64,000 nucleotides of DNA from Amphimedon queenslandica (taxonomy: Eukaryota; Porifera; Demospongiae; Haplosclerida; Niphatidae), in contig NW_003546250.1 in NCBI RefSeq assembly GCF_000090795.2, positions 543,902 through 607,901 of the forward strand, written 5' to 3'. Position 1 is the first letter of the stretch; every line of letters begins with the position of its first letter. The notes beneath the pieces were generated by a model that saw nothing but the letters and a program-made list of their open reading frames with translations, made no database searches and was not told the DNA's origin. Shown in pieces: positions 1 through 11,521 of this stretch. The translations under genes and the position numbers were made by a program.

Positions 1-485
1 TCTGCCAAACTGAAGCAGATTTAGATGACCTCTGTGATAAGCTTAGATCAGTGAGCTCATGTCAACTGTTGTTGTTACTATTAATAGTGACAGAATAATC
101 TAAAAATACTCTTGTGTTATTTTTAGGATGTTCTCTCAAAAATGAAATATTTGTTTGAGCTTACAAGACATAGGCCAGCTTATTGGGGACCCCCAGAGTC
201 AGCAGACAACTTGTCAAAAGAGCGTAAGTCCTAAAGCAAAATTTTTTGTGCTCTTACAAAAATTTAATTTTGAACTTATTTATGCACGTATCAAGGCAAA
301 ATTTTTGTTCTGTTCCCCCGTATTAAATTGATCTTTCTTCACATGCACACACAGCATTTATATTGCTTCAAGTTGAGAAGAACAGCGACGAGAGTGACGA
401 AGGATTTGAATTGGTCAATTGGCCGTACCCACTTCCTGAGCCTGAGACCACACCCCCCAATCCAATGACTACTCCCCCGAGATGA
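1..485 (+). CDS. 3' end of an unrecognised protein-coding gene (partial)
   Basis: Three exons can be read: 1-50, 127-223 and 355-485, joined by GT-AG introns in consistent phase and ending at TGA 483-485. The visible protein starts with an acidic, probably helical stretch (EADLDDLCDKLRS), continues into a charged segment (LSKMKYLFELTRHRPAYW), and ends in an acidic then proline/threonine-rich tail (PEPETTPPNPMTTPP). I do not recognise the family. The N-terminus lies outside the window. The gene is convergent with the LAMP cluster that follows on the other strand; about 445 bases separate the two stop codons. Confidence 0.6.
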
Positions 486-930
486 CCAATTAAAAACCGC
501 AAAAATTATAATCAATGTTTTATTGCACAAAGTTTATAATAATATAATTAATAATAATAATATTAATAAAAGCAAGAGGAGCTTTCACTTATAACAGTGT
601 GCATCAACAGCAAAGAGAAAAAGAGAAATAAAAGAGAGAGAGGAGAGATTTCACAGCATGACTTCTCCCCACAGAGGTAAGAACGAGAGAGGATAAAAAT
701 ATGGAAAAAAAGAAAGAAAAACACAAAAGCAGCAATTCCGTAGATTCTACATAATAGTGTTAGCTCAAACCACCACCACAACAACAACAATAATAATATG
801 GACAACAAAAACATGTACAGTCATCAACGCATTACAGCTAATTAATAATAATAATAATAATAATTAATATATAGATAGAGAGAGGGAAAAAGAGCTAAAG
901 CAGAGTTGTACACTTCTCTTCGCTGAGGGA

Positions 931-1435
931 CTAAGATAGAGCCTCGTAAGAGCTTTGCTTGCGGCTTCTTATTCGCCCGATGATGTAAGCAATAAGGACA
1001 ATAATGACAAGACCTGCTAGTGCTGCCCCTACTGCTATAGGAACTATCTTGGAACCCTTAATGTCCGCATTACAACGAGTTGCTACAGGAGAAAGAAAAT
1101 AAAGATAAAAAAGCTCTACTATCACAGGGTCTTAACATACACATTATATATATATAATCAAACATTTCATTCTATCACTTACCACTTCCAAATTCAAGAT
1201 CATTGCCATTTTTATCAAACTCAAAAGCCTGGGCACGCAAATCAGAAAGCTTCAGTGTCATGGACGATATGTTAGAGGAATTGGATTTTAGATCAAAAGA
1301 TTGCGAGGCAGAACACATGTATGATTTCTTCAGTCCCACTTTGGTGATAATACTTTTTTCAGCATATGCAGCAATATAATCAGGACCTAGTAAGTTTACA
1401 TATCTGTTATATTACTATTATTATTACTATTACTA

Positions 1436-1466
<31 letters not shown>

Positions 1467-2426
1467 TATTCAATATAAAATGCTTCCTCTCTCTCTCATC
1501 TCTCCCTTTCTCTTTCAATACCGTATAAAGTGCCGTTGAAAAACTCCTCAGGATTAATAATCATTATTGAAACATTACTGAAATCCCACTCATTCTGTAT
1601 AAAATAAAACGGGAATAAGTACATCAACCGTCATTAATTAAGTGATATGTTAAAAACCAACACCACCGCCACAAATCCAATTTCTAAATCAACTCCCTTT
1701 TACCAATATGGGCTGATTTCTTGTTTAATGGCTTACATTGCTCTTTATAAACTGGAAAGTGATCATCACGTCTTCTTCTACTTCAAAACTCATTACAATA
1801 GGACTGTTACAATCATCTGCTTCAGTCTTCAAAACACCATTTTGACATTCAATATTGCGAGTGCCTTTCTACAAGAGAGGAGAGAGGGAGGGAGGGAGTA
1901 CAGAAAATGATTGATTACATGTGTAGCAATAGGCAATCTATTGCAACTAAGAGGAAAAGAGAGAGGAAGAGAGAGAGAGAGAATCATACTTTTTCTGATC
2001 CCTCAATGTCAGTATAAGTGTAATCAAGAGATATAGTAACGTTCACAACAGCACAATAGTCAGTTAAATTAACAAGTTCCTGGCGAAACTCACATAACGA
2101 ATGACCTGTATAATAAAAGGTCAGAAGGAATGAGATTTAATGGAAAAAGCAACGAAATAGGATAGACATTTGAAAAATTTCAAATAAAGCAAATCCACAC
2201 AAAATAGATAAATATGGTACATTAATTGGCTTAACTATTCAATACTAATAGCATTACAAGCATTCATTAGCAAAGTGGGTCTACTAAAATATAAAAGACG
2301 CCATTACCACCTCCCCTCCCCTTGCTACAGACAAAGGATCGGGTAACTGAAGTTAATGCGGAAGGGGCACTTACCCAGAGCTACAAGGGACAGTAGCGTC
2401 ACGAATACCAGTGTTAGTCTCTGCAT
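931..2426 (-). CDS. LAMP-like lysosomal membrane glycoprotein, copy A
   Basis: Six exons (2426-2375, 2105-1990, 1868-1737, 1594-1522, 1386-1183, 1082-931) give a 242-residue type I membrane protein. It starts with a signal peptide (MQRLTLVFVTLLSLVALG), has a lumenal part with several N-glycosylation sites and cysteines, and holds the family's typical segment with LSDLRAQAF near the membrane. One transmembrane helix follows, then a short tail ending SSYEALS. The tail carries a YxxPhi-type sorting signal (YEAL), which in LAMPs binds adaptor complexes for delivery to lysosomes. Exon phases repeat in the two neighbouring copies. Exact orthology to LAMP1/2/3/5 cannot be set by eye. Confidence 0.85.
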
Positions 2427-2669
2427 GTCGTCTGTTAGGATTGAAATAGAGAAAAAGGAGGCACCAGACTCAAACCTAACACACAAAGAAGACGGCTAGC
2501 CTAGAATCACCCAACAAGATATTGCTCATGTGACAGTTACGTCATCGAATCTAATTTTTAGCGTCGACCCTTAAAATTTTAACGGGTAGGGTCGTTTATT
2601 ATTTTTGAGCCATGTGTAAAAAGCACCACTCAGTATAACAAAAAATAAAGTAATTATAAACAGTTATTT

Positions 2670-4003
2670 CTATTTAAGAGTCTCGTAAGAGCTCTGTCTG
2701 CGGCTCTTGAACCTTCCAATGAGATAAGCAATAAGGACAATGCATACTAGTACAGCTAGAGCAATCCCAACAGCAATTGGAACAATCTTAGATCCAGTGG
2801 TATCAGCATCACACATATAGCCTATGAAAGAAGAGAGGGGAGGGAGAGAAAGAGAGGGAGTTAGAGAGATTATAATGCACATGTACATGCTCTTACTATT
2901 TCCAAAAGTAGTCGCATTAGGATCATTATAAAAACTGAAAGCTTGAACTTGAAAGTTGACAAAAGAGATATACAATGACTCTCCACTACAAGATGACATA
3001 TTGCTCATATTGCCATCAGTAGTCGTCACACTGCAATTCATAAGGAAGGACATGTTAGCCTTGCACTGGTAAGATCTTTGATAATCAAGAGACACATTGT
3101 TCATGATGTACTTATAGCCATCAACCCAACCTTCAAGTGCCACAGTCTGGTCTATAACAGAACAACAGTAAATTCAGAGGTAAATTCATATAAAGTGACT
3201 GTACACATGCATACATGACTGTATAACCAGGAATAAAAAATTTAGCAATTGGCAGGTTTTTAAATGGCAGCTGCTCACTGTACCGCCAATTTGCCAATAT
3301 TGATTCTCAGCCAATAGTACAGTATATAAAATAAAACACATGCATGTATGCATGTAGTACTGTTTTCATCTTCATCTTCATCTATACTGATAGTCATATT
3401 TGACAAAGACCAATCTTGATTTTTAGTGTCCTACAGAGTTATTTTAAAAAGATAAAATCATGTACCAAGCATTCATATGACTGCAATGTACATTATGTAT
3501 GTGTCATCTTCTTCTTACAGCTTTAAATGTATAAGTAATATTAGCAAAAAGATTCTCATTGCTATTAGTTAAAGTGACATCATAAAAAGTCCCAGTTATC
3601 ATCTTGTCAGTACAGCTAACACAGTCAGTACTGTTCAGCTCGCTTGAGGATGAACAGGTAACATTATACGTCGTCTGAATGAGAGATGAGGTAGGGGGAG
3701 GGGTAGAAAAAGATTTGAAAAAATAAAAATTAAACTAACATTACGCGTCCCTTTAGGCCCTCGTTGTTCAATATCAACAGTAATGCTTCCATTTATGAGA
3801 GCCCTCGTTTTACCATCTTTTCTTATTAAGTACCCGCAGGACTCGGTATAACCCGAGGTATAACCTAACGAGAGATCAACTTGTTTAAACTGGATATGAA
3901 AAACAACCCCATCAATCAGCCAGAAACAGACTTCTTTCAACTCACCTAAAGCTAAGAAGGTTAGTAAAAGGGTTAATCCTAACAATAGCGACATTTCCTT
4001 CAT
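2670..4003 (-). CDS. LAMP-like lysosomal membrane glycoprotein, copy B
   Basis: The signal peptide exon starts at 4003 (MKEMSLLLGLTLLLTFLALG; an ATG at 4024 in the same frame is also possible). Later exons lie near 3870-3740, 3676-3526, 3430-3366, 3151-2897 and 2821-2670. The lumenal region has paired cysteines and many NxS/T sites; the membrane-proximal exon holds FVNFQVQAFSFY, matching LSDLRAQAF in copy A. The last exon gives CDADTTGSK, one transmembrane helix and the tail SSYETLK with a YETL sorting signal. A GAT/GAA run codes for a short acidic DEDEDEN stretch, absent from copies A and C. It lies between copies A and C on the same strand. Confidence 0.85.
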
Positions 4004-4203
4004 ATTTGATGTTGTAAAGGACAAAGAAGAGAGGCAGAAAGTTCACAGAAATCAGCAAACCTCGCCCTAAAGAAATTAATAATCACGTGTTTACAAAAGA
4101 TTATTTTTAACAGGGCGACCGAATAAAATTTTATACTGAGCTAGGCAGGTAATACAAAAATAATAGCAAAGAAAAATAATTCATTGTTAATAACAAGAAT
4201 AAA

Positions 4204-5569
4204 TCAGCTAATTGGTTGGTATTGGCTCCGTTTGTGATTCCTAATTCTTCCAACAATGTAAGCAGCAAATACAACAAGAACAAGACCAACTAGTGCACCT
4301 CCAACAATAATGGGAATATACTTAGAGCCCTTTATATCAGCATCACACCTGTAAGCTGAGAGAAAAGGAGAAATATATAATACACACATTTATGCATACA
4401 TTATAATGCACACTGGATAGACTGCACTCAAGTTGTGCTAATTAGTGATTGACTGCACTAGCAGTAGTACAATAATATACCGGTAATTTATTCCACACAC
4501 TTTCAACAGCCAAAATAATTTCGTGCAACATTTTCTACTTAAGCAAATATTGTATTTCTATAACTAACCGGTATCAAATGTATAGTTTGCATTGAATTTA
4601 AAAGCCTGAATTCGGAGGTCACTAATGACAACAAATAAATCGGACACATTGCAGCTATTGGTATAACTCAGTGATGAATTGCAGGTGTAAGATTTGAAAG
4701 TATCCAAACCATATGTGTATTGAAACAGTCTATCCCCAATGGAGCAGCTGACTAATTCATCTAAAAAAAATAATTTAAACAAGATATGCTTAGTTTTGCT
4801 TACCAGTCTTGTCGGATACTGGTAGATCTCCATCAACTGCCCAATTTGACACATTCCACGCTTTAAAATTATCATACTAACAAAAATTTATCAAATAATT
4901 ATTAATCTTTGATGCTTGCAGCTTACAGCAGTGAAATTGATAGATGCACTGCCATTAAATCTGTTATCACTTGCATCCTTCCATTCAAAAGAGAAATCGA
5001 AAATGGTTTGATTAAAATGAGCAGTATGATTGTAACATGAACCATTTGTAGTGAAGTTGTGCTGCTTGCAGTCAATGGTATAGTTTCCCTATAAAAAGTT
5101 ATAAAAGCAAGTTGTGACAGTGAAACTGGCACTCAGTAGTGACTAGTGGGGGAGTAATGCTGCTATCATTGTATTATCTTCCTCAGCTTTTAGTAGCATA
5201 ATATACAAAAAATAATTCGTCTTTGCACCATAAAAAATAATTTACAATGTCTGGTAGTTATTAATTGGATGCTGCAGACTCAATTATTATAATCATTCTT
5301 AGAATTCATGTCATTCAAGTGATGCAATACTCACCTCAGGATCACTGGTGCTATTGAGACTAAGTTTAACGTTGATATAAGCACAAGTGGTCCCGTCCTT
5401 TGTACTCAATGTAAAGTTACAATTGTTAGGATCATAATGATGCGAGCAAAATGCTACAAAAATGAGACATGCAGATAACTCTATGCTTCAACCAGAAGCA
5501 GAGGAAATGTAAAAGGAGCTCACCTAAACCAGCTAGAGACAACAGAACCAAGCTAAAGAGCAAAGACAT
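4204..5569 (-). CDS. LAMP-like lysosomal membrane glycoprotein, copy C
   Basis: Exons: 5569-5524 (signal peptide MSLLFSLVLLSLAGLG), about 5455-5334, 5090-4929, 4877-4803, 4759-4569 and 4355-4204. The lumenal part is rich in cysteine and N-glycosylation sites. The membrane-proximal exon has VVISDLRIQAFKFN, the LAMP hallmark. The last exon gives YRCDADIKGSK, a transmembrane helix and a tail ending SQYQPIS, with YQPI as the likely YxxPhi lysosomal signal. Six exons with the same phases as copies A and B show that the three arose by tandem duplication. It is the first gene of the cluster in reading direction. Confidence 0.85.
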
Positions 5570-5854
5570 GGTTGCAAACAACTGGACAGGCCTTGAACAA
5601 GCCTGCAAAGAGAAGTCAACGCAGGCAAAAGATGGGTGTGTCCTCACGTGATGCAAAAAAATTAAACGGGTTATCTTATCAAAATAACAATTAGATATTG
5701 TATAATAATGTCGCGAGAGAACTAAAAATTAACGAATGAAAAAAAGAGAAGAAATAATATTAATAAAAGAGATGATGTGGCATAAATGAGAGAGAGAGAG
5801 AGCGAGAGAGCACAAATAGAAGGAGGACGAGTATTATTAATGAAAAATACAAAA
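5570..5854. other. Intergenic gap between LAMP copy C and WDR44
   Basis: This 285-base gap separates the start of LAMP copy C from the end of WDR44. It holds AT-rich sequence and a GA-rich microsatellite near 5786-5812. It must contain the promoter of LAMP copy C and the WDR44 3' UTR. I see no further gene. Confidence 0.5.
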
Positions 5855-8735
5855 TCATAAATTCTCGCTCGTAACATAGACTTTAATTGTTCCTTTGTAA
5901 TCTCCGGCTACTATAACATGTCCGATCTCCTTGACCCCTTCTCCAACTGTAATGCCAGGGAATGGGGCAAAACAGACGGCAGTGACAGGTGAAGTGTGAG
6001 CTAAAAATGAAATATAAAATTATACATGCAGCTGTTGCAGTTTATGTACATGTAATTCGCTATTGTTGCATTGGTTTAATTACCAGTAAAGCATTCAAAG
6101 TAATCATTTCTGTCTTTTCTGACCGACGATAGCTTTGCGTAATCGTGCTGTGTCTTCCAAACATAAATATAGTTATCTTCTGAGCCACATATGATACACT
6201 TGCCATCACAACTGAGGGGAGAGGGAGAGGGGAACACAGAAAAAGAAAATAACTTGGTGCAACTGCATACATGTACATGTACAACACATGTAAAGCAAAT
6301 TACTGTGATCATTAATTTTATTGTGTATATGTACATGTACATCTTCCCAACCTGAATGTTGCCTTAATTTGGCTACTGGTGTTGAGACATCCTTTGTATT
6401 TACAGGAAAGAGAATGATCTTGTAAATTGTACAGTCTAATACGAGAATCATTGGATGTGACCAATATCTGGAGGGAAGAGAGAGAGAGAGGGAGGGAGAG
6501 GAGAGAGAAAAAGATACATGTACATTGTACATGTAACAAGGAGAAAAGAAAAGAGGGAATAAAAATAAGATGTACATGCACATGTATAGTAAAAGAAAGA
6601 AAAAAGTGAAGAGGGAGGAACAGAAATAAGAGAACACAAAAAAGATGCATGCAATGTACATGTACATGTAGTTCAATACTCACTTTATCCTCTTCACCAG
6701 GTAATGGAACTATTCCACTGATCTTCCTCCCTCTGTTCTTACCATGCCTTGATCTTACATGTATCTGTGTGTGATACTTCAGATGCTGCAAAAATAAAGA
6801 AAATAGTCAATTTACATGTATATGTACATGTACAATGTATATTTAAATGTACATGTACATAAAAAATCCCAAAAAGAAAGCACAATATAAGGTCTACTAC
6901 TACAGTGTACATGTACATGTACATTTAGAGTACAACCATACATGTACATGTATTCATTTGGCTCACCTCAGTCTCATAGAATATACACCTACCATCATAC
7001 GTACCGACAACTGCCAACTTACCATTCATACAAAAATTAGCGGCTGTAATTAAATGAGAGCCTGAGAGAGGAGAGAGAGAGAGGGGGGAATTATAATGTA
7101 CATATTATACATGTACATTGCATGTACATGTAAATGAGGGTCTCACCGACTCCTTCCAGCTCATTCCAGAGTGCGACTTTCTTGTCAGGAATATTCCATA
7201 GTCTTAATTTACCGTCAAGAGAACCACTTAGAAAATATCTGTCATCCTACGGGGGCATATAATGTACACGTAAAGCAAAAATCATAAATTGGAGCAACTT
7301 TAAAAATTCATAAAAAATTCAAATTTGATCGGAATGAGCTCAAACTTTCTACACAACATAAGAACATGCATACGTATTAGGAAAAATTGTAAAAATCAAG
7401 AATTCTCCCCTTTTCATTTTTGGTGAAATTTGACAAAAATCCCTGTACTATAGTACACAGACTTTTGGCCGATTTTTGAGTAACTTTAAAAATTTGTAAA
7501 AAATTCAATTTTGATCGGAATTAGCTCAAACTTTCTACACAACATAAGAACATGTATACGTGTATATATATCAGGAAAAAATATAAAAATGAAGAATTCT
7601 CTTGGAGCCATTTTTGACAAAATATCCTGTACTACATGTACATGTACAGGATCTTTGGCCAAATTTTGGAGCAACATACTGTACATGTACAAGTAAAGGA
7701 GTACTTACTCTTGGATGAAAAGTGACAGACGTTACAAAGTCAATATGTTGAAAGCAACAAAGACACTCTCCTCTGGATATATGCCACAACCTAAAATACA
7801 ATAAAATATCATCAATACAACTCTACTTGCACACAGTATATGCATGTACATGTACATGCATAGATACATGTACATGTACATGTACATATATACATGTACA
7901 TGTACATGTACTGTACATGTAACTTCAAGTGATACGTACACGTACCTCACTGTTTTATCCATTGAAGATGAGAGAAGAAAGAAATTCTATAAAAGTACAT
8001 CAATCATCATTATCATTATCTCTTTCATTGTTCTAATTAATGCTCACTTTTGACCACGAGAGGTCCAATACATCAGCAGTGTGTCCAGTATAAGTACATA
8101 AAGGTTGGTCAAGAAATGTACCTTTATCATCATCATCCTAACATGAAAGAGAGAGAAAGAGAGAAAAGAGAGTTTTAGAATTAAATAGACAAAGAAACAC
8201 AACAGTGTAAGTACTATACATGTACATGTACATGTACATGTTAATATCCAAACCTGTTCAGAACTTTGACTGCTAGCCATACTTGATTTCTCCGATAAAC
8301 TATCAGCACTGGAATGAACACTTGCAAGGACTTATGGCCATAAAACCACACCCATTTGTACATGTACCACACCCATTTGTACATGTACATGTACAAGGCG
8401 TACTTACCAAAACGAGCGTACTTGACTTGAAGCTCGTGAAAGAAATGATAAGAATTACGTAGAACCCAAATTTTCTAAAAGAAGTGGGCGACCGAGAATT
8501 AATTCAATCAATAATGATAAACGTGTAATTAAATTTTAATTACATGTAAATTTAATTTTAATTACATGTAAATTTAATTATTAGCACATGTAAGTCTTAC
8601 CATTACACTGTCTTGACCAGCTGTTGCTAGGAGACGACCACAAATTGAAAACTCTACAGCCCACAATGCTCTCTATTGGTAAATTAGGATAAACTATCAG
8701 TCACTCAATACCACCCCTTCTTCCTTTCTCCCTCC

Positions 8736-8772
<37 letters not shown>

Positions 8773-11166
8773 TTCTTCCCCTTCATTTTCTTATTAATTC
8801 AATTCTCCCTCCCTCCTTCCCTCCCTCCCTCCTTCCCTCCTTCCCTCCCTCCCTCCTTTTCTCCCTCCCTCCCTTCTCACTGATTCTGATGATTTGCTAT
8901 GCTCAAGCTCCTGCTTTAACCGAACCTTCTCAAATTCTAAAAATCCTTTATTGTGTGGTGCCATTTTATACTAAAAACAACATGTACACAATATTACTAA
9001 TCAATAAAGTAATTTCCCCCTGACTGTATATCCCACGTGAAGTGTGCCAAGAATTTCCTGATTATAATGTACACGTACATGTACGTGTACATTACAGTAC
9101 ATAATACACATGTACAGTACAAGTGAGATGACACATTTGCCCATTAGTACTTGTACATGTAATTATATTGTTTATAAGCATATTTGTATTGTTTACATGT
9201 TTATTTACAACTCCAGTACACACACACACACAGGTAATATAGTGAATAGGTTCCAACATACTTTTAAGGTTCTGTGATCGTGTTCAGGAGAAGCCTCGTC
9301 ATCAGATCCAGGAGGTGTGGCTTTGACACGCCCTTCACCTTTCTTCTTACCTCTTAAAAATAGTTTCTTGACTCTAGCTTTCCTGAGAGAAGGGGGGGCC
9401 ATAATGGACATGCATATGTTAGTTTTTAAACAAACTTGTGCTTTCTTCTATGCCCTTCTTGATCACCTGTATCTTGAAAATCTCCTTCCCAGCTATAAAT
9501 GAAATACAATATAAATTAAACCTTCTCTCTCTCTCTCTCTCTCTCTTTCCTTCCTCCCTCCCTCTCTCTCTCTCTCTCTTTTATCCTCACCTCCCTGCTG
9601 TCTGCTGACAGTAACTATCCACTGGATTAATATTATAGTTCCATCCTTTGGGTATATGTGTATCAGCCATGCTCAATGGTATCTGCTCTCCTGTGTCTAA
9701 GTTCTTGACAATGATGTCCCCCAGGATATCCTGCAGACATAAACATAAGCAATACTATAGGAAGTACATGTACATGTAGTATCTCTCATATACATTGTAC
9801 ATGTACATGTACAATGTACTAACAAATAACAATGTATTATTATAGTGGCAGTAGATTATTGTGAAACACACAACAAAACCCAATCGTATCAAAACAGTGA
9901 TGTACATGTACATGTACATGTACATGTACACATTCATTGATTCATTCATTATAAAGATTGTTTGGAAATAATCCGTTGCATATCTAACCAAAGTACATGT
10001 ACATGTACTTATGACAATAATAATTGTGTCCAAATTCAGATAGTCCCCCGGCCCACACTTCTCCTTACGCTGTCTGTTGGCTCAATCCGATCACTTCCTG
10101 ATGCAGTGTCCCCTCCAGTAGCTCCCGGTTGGTCTCCATCAGTATGATCACCATCAACACTCTCCTCCTCTGAGCATACATGTATGTATTCTCCACCCAC
10201 AGCTCCGCCCACTCCGCTATTGAAACTCATTGCCTTTAGAGGTAGCGAATCACAAGATTCGACTTCTTGTTTTATGAGTAGCTCTTCGGTTAGTTCCATT
10301 GTAACGTCGTTCTCAATAGAGACAGAAGGATTGCTGGATCGAACTCTACCTTTCGCTTCTTCTCCCTTCTCTCTCACGTCTTCGTGTGAGGTCGTAGGAG
10401 TCTCCATGTTTGGCAGTTCTTCGTTACTTGTTCCTTTAAGAGACTCAATCTTCACTTCTACTTCTTGTTCCACTCGAGGGCGTTCTCCTCTTGGCCAAGA
10501 GAAAGTGTTTGCCCGTCTCGTGTCTTCTAAAGTTAATCGGTCAACTCCTTTAGTGGCACTCGATGTCTATTGGGGTTTAAAATGAAACATGTCATGTAGA
10601 ATGTACATGTACATTGTACATGTACAATGTACATGTACAATGTACATTGTACATTGTACACTCTTGCTCCTTCACTCTCTCCCCCTCCTCTCTCTATCAT
10701 CTACATGTACATGAATTTTTAGTTTTTCGGTCATGACGTAGTACATGTACATGTACATACTCTTTTCATTCCCTTGGTTTACCTCTTCAGCTGATGATTG
10801 TTTCACGAGCATTCCTTTACGCTTTCGTCTCGGAGGTGGAATGGGTATACTCTCTAAGTATTGTTGCTGTTTTTAAACAAAGAAAGAATGTGTATATACA
10901 AACCTTTCTCATTGTCTTCTGGTTTAATTAACACCGTCTCCCTAGGAGGATCCTCTTTATTTTCAGGCTCCTCTATCTCTGGTGGTGGAGGCTCAGCTGA
11001 TGCCTCTTTCTTCTTTTTCTCTTCGGTTTGTCTGTTTTTAAAAGATGGTGGAAAAGTGCATTTTATAATTTTTCAAGTACTTTCTTTTCCTCTCGTCTGA
11101 AGTGTTGTTGTCTTCCTCTGCACTGTAAAAGTTCTCCGAGTCTGAGCTCTCCTCTTTCTCAGCCAT
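5855..11166 (-). CDS. WDR44: WD-repeat protein 44 (Rab11-binding, rabphilin-11)
   Basis: WDR44 is a Rab11 effector that links endosomes and ER-contact machinery to the secretory pathway. About 20 short exons run from ATG 11166 to TGA 5855. The N-terminus (SENFYSAEED) sits where vertebrate WDR44 carries its VAP-binding FFAT-like motif. A long acidic low-complexity exon follows at 10565-10069, then NLDTGEQIPLSMAD (9731-9587), almost as in vertebrates. The C-terminal beta-propeller is clear: ISRGECLCCFQHIDFVTS, HLKYHTQIHVRS, LVTSNDSRIRLYNL and SSVRKDRNDYFE match vertebrate WDR44 segments in order. Introns are loaded with TACATG repeats and one holds two copies of the dispersed 180-base repeat. 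It is head to head with the cyclase gene. Individual small exon borders in 8000-9000 are uncertain. Confidence 0.92.
7268..7680 (-). repeat. Dispersed ~180-base repeat, two units in a WDR44 intron
   Basis: Two tandem copies about 186 bases apart, each with GAGCTCAAACTTTCTACACA or a near variant, then ACATAAGAACATG, then a run ending CCTGTACTATAGTAC or a decayed version of it. The same unit recurs in eight other introns in this window. Strand refers to the orientation in which the core reads CTGATACATAT...TAGAAAGTTTGAGC. Confidence 0.8.
7820..7925. repeat. TACATG hexamer array in a WDR44 intron
   Basis: Near-perfect tandem ACATGT/TACATG units fill most of this stretch. The hexamer is self-complementary, so the array can fold on itself in either strand. 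Shorter blocks of the same unit occur at about 6265-6285, 6330-6345, 6650-6670, 6905-6925, 8219-8241, 8356-8395, 9066-9090, 9800-9812, 9901-9928, 10596-10660 and 10740-10758. ORFs running through them are repeat artefacts. Confidence 0.85.
8735..8876. repeat. CT microsatellite followed by a long CCCTCC tract
   Basis: On the + strand there is a (CT)n run of about 32 bases, then after a short gap a run of CCCTCCCTCC and CCTTCCCTCC units up to about 8876. The - strand, which is the WDR44 sense strand, is therefore a long run of GGGAGGGAGG units inside an intron. It has several runs of three Gs with spacers of one to three bases. Confidence 0.8.
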
Positions 11167-11521
11167 CTTGTCTTCTCACTCTTAGAGAAAGAGACAGAAC
11201 GAGTATACAGACTCACACACTCACTGCTCCTCCTTCCCTGCCCAAGTCTAGTGGTAAAGAAGGGGTTAAATTAAATCGGTTGGCATGACAACAGCTAATG
11301 AATATCTAATTAGTTGTCATGACGACCGTTCATTAAGCTATGCTTGTTGCGTGGGCGGACCTCGTATGTGCCGCGCATAGGTCTGCGTGCTAGGGTCCGT
11401 CTCTTCTGCTTTCTTTCCTTTCTACGCAATTTCTCTCTGAGAGCTAGTCACTCCAGCCTCCAGCGCAGATTTTGCCTGTAGTTAAAGACTCGGTAGAGTG
11501 GTTTCCTCCAGACAGCTTGTA
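11167..11521. promoter_or_regulatory. Divergent promoter region, WDR44 / guanylate cyclase
   Basis: 355 bases separate the two start codons, which point away from each other. The stretch contains both 5' UTRs and presumably a shared promoter. Base content rises in G+C around 11340-11400 compared with the flanks. I see no clear TATA box. This is positional inference. Confidence 0.45.

Noticed and set aside
7732-8053. ORFs rich in Met-Tyr and Thr-Cys-Thr repeats
   Set aside because: They translate the TACATG array in both directions; no initiation context, no relation to a family.
10184-10585. Ser/Pro-rich + strand ORF of 133 residues opposite WDR44
   Set aside because: Shadow of the large acidic WDR44 exon; no start or splice evidence.
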